This document shows positions 37,513 through 47,300 of a stretch of 64,000 bases of DNA, piece by piece; the stretch's first letter is position 1, and the number at the start of each line of letters is the position of its first letter. A program made the translations under genes and the position numbers. This DNA comes from Desulfospira sp963664655 (GTDB taxonomy: Bacteria > Desulfobacterota > Desulfobacteria > Desulfobacterales > Desulfobacteraceae). The notes beneath the pieces were generated by a model. It saw only the letters and a list, made by a program, of their open reading frames with translations, was not told the DNA's origin and made no database searches. The stretch is taken from the NCBI GenBank assembly GCA_963664655.2, contig OY761554.1, forward strand, positions 1,612,001-1,676,000. The letters are read 5' to 3'.

Positions 37513-37635
37513 GTAGGGGCAATTCATGAATCGCCCCTACAGCCGCCCCTACAACACCGCAACATGGATAAATGGGGTCAGAGCCCTGTTGGAGCGGGCC
37601 ATGCCCGCGATCGGATCGCGGGCATGGCCCGCTCC
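37513..37635. repeat. Two REP-like palindromes
   Basis: GTAGGGGC-ATTCATGAAT-GCCCCTAC at 37513-37540 is a near-perfect 28-base palindrome, with a third GCCCCTAC just beyond. At 37591-37612 and 37614-37635, two 22-base arms beginning GGAGCGGGCCATGCCCGCG form a perfect inverted repeat around one base. Such palindromes are typical dispersed repeats of intergenic DNA. The rest of the 37401-37747 gap holds no gene. Confidence 0.8.
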
Positions 37636-37747
37636 TACGCCGCTAAAGGGGTTTAGGGTTGTGCATCCCTTCAGCCTAACCACCTTCAGTCTAATTACCT
37701 TTTTTACATTATAAAATTTAAACCATCAGAACAGATTTTCAGGACGA

Positions 37748-39841
37748 TCAATATTCTTTGATCTCCATCTTAGCCTCCCCATCCCCGTCCGGGGCAACCT
37801 CAACCACCCGGACATGCTTTTCCTGATTTTCGAGCTTTATTTCGCTGTTTTCTCCCTGGATCAGGGTTCCGGGCTGAATTTCTTTGTCCACCTTTACCAA
37901 GGGAATGCCCGGGATCGTTTCAGACCACTTGGCAAGGTTGGCCTTTTCAGCAAGCTTTTCTGTCTTTTCCCTTTCAAGGGACTGAATTTCCTGATCAATG
38001 GCGTCCATACCCGTCTCAATCCGTTCGCTTTTGGCAAGGCATTGGCTCAGCCCCTGCTCAACCGCATTGGCCTTCCGGCTCAGTTTTTCCATGCCGGCGT
38101 TTAGGCCCTGGACCGTGCTTTCAAGGCCGCTCTTTCCCTCAAGGGAGGATATTTTTCCGGACAGCTCTTCCTGTTCTTTCCGGATCACCTCTTTGGCCTG
38201 GGTAAACCGGGCCGCCTCTGATTGAATCTCTTCACGGGCCTTGTCCAAGGTCTGTTTTTTATCCTGGCGGGCCGCTATGGCGTCATCAATTTGGGCCATG
38301 CCGGAATCAATCCGGTTTAGTTCTTGTTCGAGATACCCATCATGCCCCACCCGGATGGTACAGGCCAGCGTGTTTTCAGAACCTAAATTGCGGGCCAGAA
38401 CCCCTGATTTGGCCGTAACATTGGAGGATATCACCTGGCCTTTTTGAACAATCAGGGAGCCTGCGCAGGAAATGGTTGAATTCACGATTTCCTGGTCCGC
38501 CACCACATTCCCCATGCAGGCGATATTGGCGTTATGGATGGATTTGGCCTTAAGGGTTCCCCTGGCGCAAACGGTTCCTCCCACAATTTTCCGGGTGACC
38601 GTAACATCCCCATCAGCCTCAATGGTTCCGCCGTCCACCTCAAGTACCGTGATATTGTTTCCGCTGACCTTGACACCGGACTTAACGCTTCCCCGTACGT
38701 TGACATTGCCGTCATAGAGCATATCCCCGGTTTCTTCGTCCACATTGCCCGGGGCAACGTATTCCTCTAAAGCCACAATGGTTTGGGACAAGGTAAATTT
38801 GGGAACCCCGTTGACTTTTGCCAGAATTTTAAGGGAGTCTTCGGATAATGTCGCCCCGATGCCGTACAAAAGCGGCACATCTTTTCCTGAAACCGCATTG
38901 ACCGTATGGCCATAAATATCCTGGCCGTTTTTGGCTTCGCCGCCAGGGGTTTTTTCAGCCAGGACCGTTCCTTTTTTAACCCGGGGAACTTCTCCTCTGG
39001 GCTTGGCGTCAATTTTGCCGTCCGGGTCCAGTCCGCCGCCGCTTAAATAGTCTGTGTTAAAGAAATATTCGATTTTGGCATCTTTGCCATGGACAGGCTC
39101 AATGCCCTGGGCCACCCTGAAGGCCTGTTCTTTAAATACATCGGATTTAATAAATCCCTGGATCTGGTCGTCGGGCATCACCCCGAATGTAATGTCCTTT
39201 TCCGCTAAAGCGGCTTTGATTTTTTCAGGGGTGGTATCCGGATCAAAGGCCTGGGTTTTAATTAGAAAGGCACTCATCAGATCGTTATATATCTGAAGTT
39301 CCATGCCGCCGGCCAGGGTTACCGTCTTATACGGCGCACCGTCTTCGGGTGGTTCACCCGTGTCCGCTGCCGCGCTGATCCCCCGGGTATGTTTTTTTTC
39401 CGTCTCTTTATATTCCCGGCGTTTACGCTTTTGAATCTTCAGAATATAATCACGCTGCCGTTCGGTCATGAACCCTGACATCACCATCATGTCCCCGATA
39501 CGGATCGGGGATTTCCGGCCTTTCATGTCACTCTCCTGCTCTTCCAGGGCCAGGTCGGCCACACTCTGGTTGATAAACCCAAGCTTGACCGCTATGGTGC
39601 CGAACAGGATTTCCTTTCTCCTGATTTCAAGGGCCTTTTCCCCCTTGATCAGACGTTCCATATTTTTCGCGGATATCATTTCGTTGGAAATGAAATACGC
39701 CTTTAAGTCAGCACTGATATCTTGAGAGTCCTTGCAGCATGCCAGGGCTTTTTCAAGTTCTGCCTCTGTGATTAACAGATTTTTTACGGCCAGAAGCCCG
39801 ATCAGCGGCCATTTGTTAGCGTTGTTGGCATCGTCTGCCAT
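37748..39841 (-). CDS. FapA-family (DUF342) protein
   Basis: Cytoplasmic protein of 697 residues. The N-terminal 160 residues are a helical region unlike the core family. Then comes the FapA domain, with GTVLAEKTPGGEAKNGQDIYGH, and a right-handed beta-helix made of repeated NVNVRGSVKSGVKVSG / DGDVTVTRKIVGG / CMGNVVADQEIVNSTISCAGS units (about 390-490). A long coiled coil follows (about 500-640, rich in Glu, Lys, Gln), then a C-terminal beta segment. FapA-like proteins are linked to membrane or septum-associated scaffolds, but their function is poorly defined. AGGA lies about 11 bases before the ATG. It appears to be its own transcription unit. Confidence 0.82.
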   Translation of the reverse strand: MADDANNANKWPLIGLLAVKNLLITEAELEKALACCKDSQDISADLKAYFISNEMISAKNMERLIKGEKALEIRRKEILFGTIAVKLGFINQSVADLALEEQESDMKGRKSPIRIGDMMVMSGFMTERQRDYILKIQKRKRREYKETEKKHTRGISAAADTGEPPEDGAPYKTVTLAGGMELQIYNDLMSAFLIKTQAFDPDTTPEKIKAALAEKDITFGVMPDDQIQGFIKSDVFKEQAFRVAQGIEPVHGKDAKIEYFFNTDYLSGGGLDPDGKIDAKPRGEVPRVKKGTVLAEKTPGGEAKNGQDIYGHTVNAVSGKDVPLLYGIGATLSEDSLKILAKVNGVPKFTLSQTIVALEEYVAPGNVDEETGDMLYDGNVNVRGSVKSGVKVSGNNITVLEVDGGTIEADGDVTVTRKIVGGTVCARGTLKAKSIHNANIACMGNVVADQEIVNSTISCAGSLIVQKGQVISSNVTAKSGVLARNLGSENTLACTIRVGHDGYLEQELNRIDSGMAQIDDAIAARQDKKQTLDKAREEIQSEAARFTQAKEVIRKEQEELSGKISSLEGKSGLESTVQGLNAGMEKLSRKANAVEQGLSQCLAKSERIETGMDAIDQEIQSLEREKTEKLAEKANLAKWSETIPGIPLVKVDKEIQPGTLIQGENSEIKLENQEKHVRVVEVAPDGDGEAKMEIKEY

Positions 39842-39866
39842 AATAAATGGTATCCTGTTTTATAAA

Positions 39867-39937
39867 AGCGGTTAGCGATTAGGCGTCAGCCGTTGGTCAT
39901 GTTTTACAGCTAATAGCTAACGGCTAAAAGCTAACAA
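39867..39937. repeat. GCTAACGGCTAA-type intergenic repeat
   Basis: GCGGTTAGCGATTAGGCG on the left and the related inverted motifs CAGCTAATAGCTAACGG and CTAAAAGCTAAC on the right form a low-complexity palindromic cluster between two minus-strand genes. No coding potential. Confidence 0.5.
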
Positions 39938-39941
39938 CTTA

Positions 39942-41657
39942 CTAGATGATTGCGGCCAGTCCCCCTGCGGCAAGAAACGAGGCCTCAATAAGAAATTCGT
40001 ACTGGCCTCCGGATAAAAATTTTTTCTTTTGGGATATCCTTATCAGTAGAATCATAAAAAGGGGGACCAATGCAAGCAAAAAAGCAGCCCCCGGCAGTAT
40101 ATGTAACACACTTCCCAGGGTCATGAGAAGGATATCCATTACCAAAATCCCGAAAATCAGGTTAAAACTTTTTTCTTCGCCCAGCAGAATGGGCAGGGTT
40201 TCCCTGCCGCTGATCCGGTCCCCCTGTATGGCCAGGATATCGAAAAAAGCGGCCCTTGAAAATGCAAGCCCCGTGGAAAATAGAAAAACGGCCGGCAGCA
40301 CCAGAAGCTTTCCCCCGTGGGCAACAGCCGGCAGTATGCTGGTCACAACCCCCCAGGCCAGGGCAATCAAAATGGTCTTGGAGCCGGGAATATCCCTGAT
40401 CCGGCTTTTCTTTTTATGCCAGAACATTAAAAGGGAAATTTTGGCCTTATTGTAAGCAAGTCCGAGCAGGGTCATGAGCAGCAGGATAAAAAAGGATAAA
40501 ATCCCCGTGGAATAGGCCACATAAAGCCCGGCCCCACCGGTAAAAAGGGCCATGGCCCTTAGAAAAAATAGATTTTTCCGGTAGAATTCCGCCCGGCCTG
40601 GGTTGTTATACGTATCTGATTTTATGGTAAATATATTATTTAACACCTGCATGGACAACACATACAGCATGGCGATCACCGAGTGCTTAAGGGAATGGGA
40701 AAAGCCCTGAATGGCCGAGCAGGCATAGGTCAGGCTCCCGGCCCCGGCCGCCAGCAGCAGGTTGGTTTTGATCAGAAAATCCCTTGCCTGGGCAAGGGCC
40801 CCTAAAATCGGCTTCCTTTTTTGGAAGGCGTTTTCAATCTGAACGCAGGTGCAGGTAATGATCCAGTTAGGGGTTGAGGCCCCTGCTGTCACCGCTATGG
40901 ATTTGGCCTCGGCCAGCATGTTCAAATCCAGTTCTAAGGCATCCTCAATATGGACGGCCCGTGTTCCGGTTTCAGTGGCCACCTGGGCAAGCCGTTTTGT
41001 GTTGCCGCTCTGCCGGCCGCCTACAACGATGATGGCGTCATTTTTTTGGGCCAGATCCCTGACCTCGCTCTGCCGTTTTTCAGTGGACCCGCAGATGGTG
41101 TCAAATATTTCATAATGGGGTGCATGGGTCTTGCACCAGTCCTTGATCTGCTGGAAAAAGGCGGTGTTCTGGGTGGTCTGGGCCACCACCACGGCCTTTT
41201 CAAACCTTGGCAGGGCTTCAAGTTCTGCTATGGATGTGACGGGCCGGCCATTTGGCCCGGCATACCCGAGAAGGCCGATGACTTCCGGGTGTTTTTCGTC
41301 CCCCACGATAATGGCGCTGTACCCTTTTTTAGCATGGGTTTCCAGGATAACCTGAACCCGGATCACCCGGGGGCAGGTGGCGTTTAAAACGGTAAACCCG
41401 GCCTGTTTGAGGGCCTTTTCATCTTCGGGCGGAACCCCGTGGGCCCGGATCAGGACAATTCCCTGTCCTTTTTCCGGGATGGTGGAAATCCGGTGAATTC
41501 CTTTTCCCTCAAGCATTTCCAAAACCTGGGGGTTGTGGATCAGGGGGCCGTAGGTAAAAATAGGGCCTTCAAACGAGTTGGAGGCATCCAGAACCATGTC
41601 AACGGCCCTGCGGACCCCCATGCAGAACCCGGCCGTTTTTGCAATGGTGATTTTCAT
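39942..41657 (-). CDS. ispH: IspH fused to a UbiA-like prenyltransferase domain
   Basis: 571 residues. Residues 1-280 are 4-hydroxy-3-methylbut-2-enyl diphosphate reductase, the last step of the MEP isoprenoid pathway. The three [4Fe-4S] ligands are visible as AGFCMGV (Cys12), LNATCPR (near 95) and DTICGST (near 191), with the RAHGV and TAGASTP motifs. Residues about 290-571 form about eight membrane helices with two Asp-rich UbiA-type motifs, NNIFTIKSDTYNNP and DILAIQGDRISGRETLP. Ordinary IspH is about 300-330 residues and soluble. The fusion would couple production of IPP/DMAPP to a membrane prenyl-transfer step (inference). There is no frameshift at the junction. It is 11 bp upstream of the parB stop codon region and may be cotranscribed downstream of parAB. 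Confidence 0.9.
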   Translation of the reverse strand: MKITIAKTAGFCMGVRRAVDMVLDASNSFEGPIFTYGPLIHNPQVLEMLEGKGIHRISTIPEKGQGIVLIRAHGVPPEDEKALKQAGFTVLNATCPRVIRVQVILETHAKKGYSAIIVGDEKHPEVIGLLGYAGPNGRPVTSIAELEALPRFEKAVVVAQTTQNTAFFQQIKDWCKTHAPHYEIFDTICGSTEKRQSEVRDLAQKNDAIIVVGGRQSGNTKRLAQVATETGTRAVHIEDALELDLNMLAEAKSIAVTAGASTPNWIITCTCVQIENAFQKRKPILGALAQARDFLIKTNLLLAAGAGSLTYACSAIQGFSHSLKHSVIAMLYVLSMQVLNNIFTIKSDTYNNPGRAEFYRKNLFFLRAMALFTGGAGLYVAYSTGILSFFILLLMTLLGLAYNKAKISLLMFWHKKKSRIRDIPGSKTILIALAWGVVTSILPAVAHGGKLLVLPAVFLFSTGLAFSRAAFFDILAIQGDRISGRETLPILLGEEKSFNLIFGILVMDILLMTLGSVLHILPGAAFLLALVPLFMILLIRISQKKKFLSGGQYEFLIEASFLAAGGLAAII

Positions 41658-41667
41658 GAAAGCGGGT

Positions 41668-42546
41668 TTATGAAAGGGTGTGTAAAAGATCTATCAGACG
41701 CTGGAGTTCTGATCTGGACTTAAATTTGATTTCAATGCGGCCTTTATTGCCGTTCATTTTTACATTTACCGGAGAATGGACCCGCGCGGCCAGGGCGGCA
41801 GATGTTTCTTCAAGCATGGCCTTGTCCTCTTCGGTTAAGGCCTTGACCACTTTTTCCGGTGCGTTTTTGGCCTGCTTGACCAGTTGTTCGGTCTGGCGTA
41901 CGGACAGTTTTTTGGCCACAACCTTTTGGAACAGCTCCAGCTGGATTTCCCGGGAGCCGCTGCCAAGCAGGGCCCTGGCATGTCCCATGGAAATTTCTTC
42001 ACTTAAAAGGCTTTCCTTGATCTCGTCGGGCAGGCTTCTTAACCGGAGCAAATTGGCAATGGTAGACCGGTTTTTTCCGATTTTGCCGGCCACCTTTTCC
42101 TGGGTATAGCCGAATTCATCAATGAGCCTTGCATAGGCCTCGGCCTCTTCCAGAACATTGAGGTTCTGACGCTGGATATTTTCGATAATGGAGACTTCTA
42201 AAACCTGTTCATCGGTCAGGTCCTTGACGATCACGGGCACATGGGTCAGGTCAGCGGCTTTGGCGGCCCGCAGACGGCGCTCTCCTGCAATGAGTTCATA
42301 TCCGCCGTCCATGTTCCTGACCAGAAGGGGTTGAAGGATGCCCTGCTGCCGGATGGATTCTTTTAACTTTTCAAGTTCTTCCTCGTTGAAACGGGTTCTG
42401 GGCTGATACCGGTTGGGAGTAATGGACGTAACCGGGCAGTTGAAAAAATCAGATCCCTCTCTGGAGGAATCCAGGTCCAGATCCGGGATCAGGGCGGATA
42501 TGCCTTTGCCCAGGCCGGTGTGTTTCCTTGGTTTTTTTATGGTCAT
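41668..42546 (-). CDS. parB: Chromosome partitioning protein ParB
   Basis: ParB/Spo0J-type DNA-binding CTPase, 292 residues. The N-terminal basic tail begins RKHTGLGKGISALIPD. The ParB nuclease-like domain has YELIAGERRLRAAKAA, the CTP-binding box typical of chromosomal ParB. Next come a helix-turn-helix (YTQEKVAGKIGKNRSTIANLLRL) and a C-terminal dimerisation segment. It loads onto parS sites and spreads to organise the origin region. Its start overlaps the parA stop by four bases (ATGA), so the two are translationally coupled. No TGTTTCACGTGAAACA-like parS was noticed in the window. Confidence 0.95.
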   Translation of the reverse strand: MTIKKPRKHTGLGKGISALIPDLDLDSSREGSDFFNCPVTSITPNRYQPRTRFNEEELEKLKESIRQQGILQPLLVRNMDGGYELIAGERRLRAAKAADLTHVPVIVKDLTDEQVLEVSIIENIQRQNLNVLEEAEAYARLIDEFGYTQEKVAGKIGKNRSTIANLLRLRSLPDEIKESLLSEEISMGHARALLGSGSREIQLELFQKVVAKKLSVRQTEQLVKQAKNAPEKVVKALTEEDKAMLEETSAALAARVHSPVNVKMNGNKGRIEIKFKSRSELQRLIDLLHTLS

Positions 42547-43304
42547 GGTCTTTTTAGCAGCTCCCTTGCAAATGCCATATAACTTTTAGATCCAGGTGAT
42601 GATTTATCATAAAGCAGGATGGGCAGGCCATAGCTTGGCGCTTCTCCAAGCTTGACGTTTCTGGGGATTTTGGTCTTGAAAACCATGTCTTTAAAGTATT
42701 GTCTGGCGTCTTCCATTACGTTCTGGGCCAGGTTGGTCCGTTTGTCAAACATGGTCAACAGGATTCCTTTGATCTTTAATCCGTGATTAAAGGAGGATTT
42801 CACCCGTTTGACCGTATCCAGAAGCTGGCTTAAACCTTCTAAGGCAAAAAATTCACTTTGCAGGGTGATCAAAACAGAATGAGAGGCGGTAAATGCATTC
42901 AGGGTTAACAGGCTCAGGGCCGGGGGGCAGTCAATAATGATATAGTCGAAGTCGTCCATTATCGGGATCAGCAGGTCTTTTAACCGGGCTTCCCGACGGT
43001 TTTCCGAAACCATTTCGATTTCAAACCCGATGAGGTCCACATTGGCAGGAATAAGTTTTAGCTTGGGAAGCATGGTATCCAGGATGATATCCTGGATATC
43101 AATTTCTCCGATAAGGCCATGGTAAAGAGAGGCGTCAAGGCCGGGTTTGTCCACACCAAGAGCGGTGGTGGCATTGGCCTGGGAGTCGCAGTCCACCAGC
43201 AGAACTTTTTTTTTCAGCTCCGCCAGGGCGGCACAGAGGTTGACGGCTGTTGTTGTTTTTCCGACGCCCCCTTTTTGATTTGCTATACTGATAATCTGAA
43301 CCAT
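42543..43304 (-). CDS. parA: Chromosome partitioning ATPase ParA/Soj
   Basis: ParA/Soj/MinD-family ATPase, 253 residues, the chromosomal length without an N-terminal DNA-binding extension. It has the deviant Walker A QKGGVGKTT near residue 11, VLLVDCDSQANAT, and the DYIIIDCPPALSLLT Walker B region. It acts with ParB in chromosome segregation. The operon order parA-parB is standard. It is divergent from hrpA across a short 50-bp gap that must hold both promoters. Confidence 0.95.
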   Translation of the reverse strand: MVQIISIANQKGGVGKTTTAVNLCAALAELKKKVLLVDCDSQANATTALGVDKPGLDASLYHGLIGEIDIQDIILDTMLPKLKLIPANVDLIGFEIEMVSENRREARLKDLLIPIMDDFDYIIIDCPPALSLLTLNAFTASHSVLITLQSEFFALEGLSQLLDTVKRVKSSFNHGLKIKGILLTMFDKRTNLAQNVMEDARQYFKDMVFKTKIPRNVKLGEAPSYGLPILLYDKSSPGSKSYMAFARELLKRP

Positions 43305-43354
43305 GATCCGAATTTCTTATCATAATTTACTAGGGGTGGCAATCAGATTGAATC

Positions 43355-46300
43355 ATGAAAAATTTGACAATTTTTATTTGTCAGGTAAACTCCGGTCCCA
43401 TGAAGGATACAAACCATATTCAATACAATCCTGAACTGCCCATTACCGGCAAACGGCAAGAGATTATCCAGGCGGTTAAAAACAACCCGGTGGTCATTAT
43501 TTCAGGGGAAACCGGATCCGGCAAAACCACACAAATCCCCAAATTCTGCCTGGAAGCCGGCAGGGGGGAAAAAGGAAAAATCGGCTGCACTCAGCCCCGG
43601 CGGATTGCGGCCGTGAATGTGGCAAAACGGGTGGCATCAGAACTCAGTGAGCCCTTGGGCCGGACCGTGGGATACAAGATCCGGTTTGATGACAAAACCC
43701 CTCCTAAGGCCCGGATCAAGTTCATGACCGACGGGATCCTTCTGGCCGAAACCCAGCAGGACCGGTTTTTAAGGCAGTATGACACCCTGATCGTGGATGA
43801 GGCCCATGAACGAAGCCTGAACATTGATTTTGCCCTGGGCATCTTAAGGCGGCTGGTCAAAAAAAGAAAAGATTTGAAACTGATCATCACCTCGGCCACC
43901 ATTGACACGGAAAAATTTTCAGCCGCCTTTGACCAGGCCCCGGTTATTGAGGTGTCCGGCCGCATGTTCCCGGTGGAACTGATCTACCGGCCCCTGGCCG
44001 AAACTGCGGAAGATGCCCCGGACGACCAGGCTTATGTGGAGGCGGCCGCAGCCGAAGCCGACAGCCTGGTTTCCAAGACCCGGTCCGGGGATATCCTGAT
44101 CTTTATGCCCACGGAGCAGGATATCGGGGAGACCATGGAGATCCTTCGGGGGAAAAATTATCCCGGGGTGGATATACTGCCCTTGTTTGCCAGGCTTTCG
44201 GCCAAAGAACAGGCCAGGGTATTTTCGACTTCTCCCGGGCGCAAGATCATTGTGGCCACCAACGTGGCCGAGACCTCATTGACCATTCCCGGCATCAGAT
44301 ACGTGATTGATACCGGCCTTGCGAGAATCCCGAGCTATTCCCCAAGGACACGGACCACAGCGCTGCCGGTGTCCCCCATTTCACAGAGTTCGGCCAACCA
44401 GCGCATGGGCCGGTGCGGCCGGGTGGAAAACGGGATCTGCATCAGGCTTTATGATGAAGATGATTTTAACGGGCGGCCCCTGTTTACAGCCCCTGAAATT
44501 TTAAGGAGCAACCTGGCAGAGGTCATTTTGCGCATGATTTCCCTCAAGCTGGGGGATGTGAGCCGGTTCCCCTTTATTGATCCGCCGGCACCCAAAAGCA
44601 TCAAGGACGGATTTGACACCCTCATGGAGCTTGGGGCCATTCAAACCCGAAAACAGGGAGACCCCGAGGATAAACCCGCCTGCCGGCAAAAATCCGGTCA
44701 GGAAAAATCCATTGCCTTGACCCAGATGGGCAAACTCATGGCCCGGATCCCCGTGGACCCGAAACTGGCCCGGATTCTTTTGGAGGCCCGGAAAAAAGCC
44801 TGCCTCAAGGAGGCCGTGATCATTGCCACGGCCCTGGCCATTTCCGATGTCCGCCAGCGGCCTTCCGACAAGGCCCAGGCCGCAGATCAGAAACACGGGC
44901 AGTTCCGGGACCCGTCTTCGGACTTTGTCACCATTTTGAACATATGGGATGCCTACAAGGCCGCTGAAAAAAAGCTGAAATCCAGATCCAGGCTCAAACA
45001 ATTCTGCGTGGATAATTTTTTATCCTTTAAACGGATCAGGGAATGGCAGGACATCCATCATCAGGTCAGCCGCATGCTCAAAGAGCACGGCATTGTCCAG
45101 ACCGGCACCCTTGAAACCGTCACGGAAACCGCCAAACTCAAATCAAAGGAGTTTGAACTTGGCGGGCCCCTTTACATTGCCCTGCATCAATCGTTGCTTT
45201 CCGGGTATCTGTCCCACATTGCCCAGAAAAAGGAAAAAAACCTGTTTAACGCCGCCAAGGGACGGCAGGCGCTTATATTCCCCGGATCAGGCCTGTTCAA
45301 CAAGGCCGGTAACTGGATTGTGGCATCCGAATATGTCAAAACCAGCCAGCTGTTTGCCCGGGGCGTGGCCAACATTGATCCGTCCTGGTTAGAGGAGATC
45401 GGCCGGGACCTTTGCTCCTATTCTTACGCCAACCCCCGGTGGGAGAAAAAAAGGGGCGAGGTGGTGGTTGACGAGCAGGTGTCTCTGTTCGGCCTGATCA
45501 TTGTCCAGAGCAGGCCCAAGGCCTATGGGAAAATCAATCCCGATGAGGCCTGCGAAATTTTTATCCGGCATGCCCTGGTCCAGGGGGAAACCCACATGAA
45601 GTTCAAGTTCATGGAAAACAACCTCAAATTAATGGAAAGCCTGGAAGACCTTGAAAACAAAACCCGGCACAAGGATATTCTGGCCTCGGACGAGGATATT
45701 TATCTGTTTTATCAGGCAAGGCTGCCCATTCCTTTTTATAATATCCGGACCTTTGCCCGGTTTTTAAAGGACCAGGCAGACGACTCATTTTTGCACATGA
45801 CCCTGGAGGATCTTCAAAAAAGCCAGGTGGATGAGGATCTGCCTACCCTGTTTCCCGACACCCTGAAGACCGAACACGGCCAGTTTGCCCTGGAATACTG
45901 TTTTGACCCGGGGGCGGAAAACGACGGGGTGACCATTAAGGTCCCGGTTTCCAGGACTTCCCAGGTGCCCCGGAAGGATTTGGAGAAACTGGTTCCCGGC
46001 CTGTTTGAAGAAAAAATTGCGGCCCTGATCAAAAATCTGCCCAAAGAGTACCGGGTCCGGCTGATGCCGGTCCAGGAGACCGCCGCCACCATCGCGGGAA
46101 AAATCCACGGCCGGGACGAGCCGCTGTTTACGCTGCTTTCAAACTGTATTCTGGAGCATTACAATGTGACCATCCCGGCATCGGTCTGGTCAGAAGAGAA
46201 CCTTCCCGACCACCTGAAAATGCGGATAGCGGTTCATGATGAAAAGGGAAAGCAGATCAAGACCCTAAGGGATCTGTCTCTTTTGGGGCAGTTCCCGGGC

Positions 46301-47242
46301 CAGAACAGCCAGAAGCAGACCAATGCCGTTGAACAGGCCCGGAAAACCCATGAACGGACCCAGATTACCGACTGGTCTTTTCCGGATCTGCCGCCCCATA
46401 TTGAAATCACCCTGGCCGGCGGGCTCAAACAAAAGCTTTATCCGGGGCTTAAAGTTGAAGGCGATAATTTGAGTTTAAGGCTGTTTGAATCACAACAAAC
46501 CGCACAAACTTCCCATGCCCAGGGCATTAAACAGCTGTATGAATTTAAGTTTCCCGATGATTTTAAGGCCCTGCAAAAGGATGTCAAAACCGCTTCGGGC
46601 CTAAAACAGATCGCCCCTTACTTTAATCTGGCCCACAAAGAATTCGCCCAAAAGGCGGCCGATGCCCTTCTTCGGGATATATTTGCCAAAGCGTTTAAAA
46701 CCCAAAAAGAATTTGAGGCCCATGCCCAGGCGGCAAGGCCCGGCCTTTACAACCAGACCCAACGCTTTATCAGGGTCATTCAGGATCTGGGCAAAGGGTA
46801 TGACGCCTGCTTTTCCCTGCTCCAGGATCTCTCTCTTAAACATCAGAACCGGCCCGCCACCTTTGCCATCTTAACCCAGCTGTTCAACGAGTTAAAAAGC
46901 CTGGTGCCGCCAAGTTTTCTGGAACTTTACCCAAGGGAGAGAATCAGCGAGCTGCCCAGATATCTGTCCTGCCTGGGGATCCGGGCCCAGCGGGCCGCGG
47001 CGGATCCTTCCAAGGAAGCCAGAAAATCAGAGCTGATCCAGCCCTATCAGCACCGCTTAGACACCCTGGTGGCCTCGCTGTCGGAAAAATCTTCCAGGGA
47101 AAAGGCCCGGCGGACCGAAGACTTTTACTGGCTCCTTGAAGAGTACAAAATATCTGTATTCGCCCAGGAACTCAAAACCCGGGTCAAGGTATCGGCCAAA
47201 CGGCTGGATAAGGAGCTGCTGAGCATTTCCACCATGATTTGA
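43355..47242 (+). CDS. hrpA: ATP-dependent RNA helicase HrpA
   Basis: DEAH-box helicase, 1295 residues, close to E. coli HrpA length. The N-terminal helicase core has Walker A GETGSGKTTQ (about 52), CTQPRRIAAVNVAKRVA, DEAHERSLN, the SATI motif, TNVAETSLTIPGIRYV and QRMGRCGR. Then follow the HA2/ratchet region, an OB-fold region and the long C-terminal HrpA domain. HrpA helicases remodel RNA and ribosomes. A second in-frame ATG at 43400 fits the family start better than 43355, but neither has a strong ribosome site. It is divergent from parA. Confidence 0.93.
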   Translation: MKNLTIFICQVNSGPMKDTNHIQYNPELPITGKRQEIIQAVKNNPVVIISGETGSGKTTQIPKFCLEAGRGEKGKIGCTQPRRIAAVNVAKRVASELSEPLGRTVGYKIRFDDKTPPKARIKFMTDGILLAETQQDRFLRQYDTLIVDEAHERSLNIDFALGILRRLVKKRKDLKLIITSATIDTEKFSAAFDQAPVIEVSGRMFPVELIYRPLAETAEDAPDDQAYVEAAAAEADSLVSKTRSGDILIFMPTEQDIGETMEILRGKNYPGVDILPLFARLSAKEQARVFSTSPGRKIIVATNVAETSLTIPGIRYVIDTGLARIPSYSPRTRTTALPVSPISQSSANQRMGRCGRVENGICIRLYDEDDFNGRPLFTAPEILRSNLAEVILRMISLKLGDVSRFPFIDPPAPKSIKDGFDTLMELGAIQTRKQGDPEDKPACRQKSGQEKSIALTQMGKLMARIPVDPKLARILLEARKKACLKEAVIIATALAISDVRQRPSDKAQAADQKHGQFRDPSSDFVTILNIWDAYKAAEKKLKSRSRLKQFCVDNFLSFKRIREWQDIHHQVSRMLKEHGIVQTGTLETVTETAKLKSKEFELGGPLYIALHQSLLSGYLSHIAQKKEKNLFNAAKGRQALIFPGSGLFNKAGNWIVASEYVKTSQLFARGVANIDPSWLEEIGRDLCSYSYANPRWEKKRGEVVVDEQVSLFGLIIVQSRPKAYGKINPDEACEIFIRHALVQGETHMKFKFMENNLKLMESLEDLENKTRHKDILASDEDIYLFYQARLPIPFYNIRTFARFLKDQADDSFLHMTLEDLQKSQVDEDLPTLFPDTLKTEHGQFALEYCFDPGAENDGVTIKVPVSRTSQVPRKDLEKLVPGLFEEKIAALIKNLPKEYRVRLMPVQETAATIAGKIHGRDEPLFTLLSNCILEHYNVTIPASVWSEENLPDHLKMRIAVHDEKGKQIKTLRDLSLLGQFPGQNSQKQTNAVEQARKTHERTQITDWSFPDLPPHIEITLAGGLKQKLYPGLKVEGDNLSLRLFESQQTAQTSHAQGIKQLYEFKFPDDFKALQKDVKTASGLKQIAPYFNLAHKEFAQKAADALLRDIFAKAFKTQKEFEAHAQAARPGLYNQTQRFIRVIQDLGKGYDACFSLLQDLSLKHQNRPATFAILTQLFNELKSLVPPSFLELYPRERISELPRYLSCLGIRAQRAAADPSKEARKSELIQPYQHRLDTLVASLSEKSSREKARRTEDFYWLLEEYKISVFAQELKTRVKVSAKRLDKELLSISTMI

Positions 47243-47300
47243 CTTTTTGGGGTGGCTGGAAACCATTCCAGCCGGTGTGAAGATATTTCAAATCATCAAA

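Noticed and set aside
41668..43304. Search for parS (TGTTTCACGTGAAACA-like) near parAB
   Set aside because: No convincing site noticed by eye; a pattern search over the whole genome is needed.
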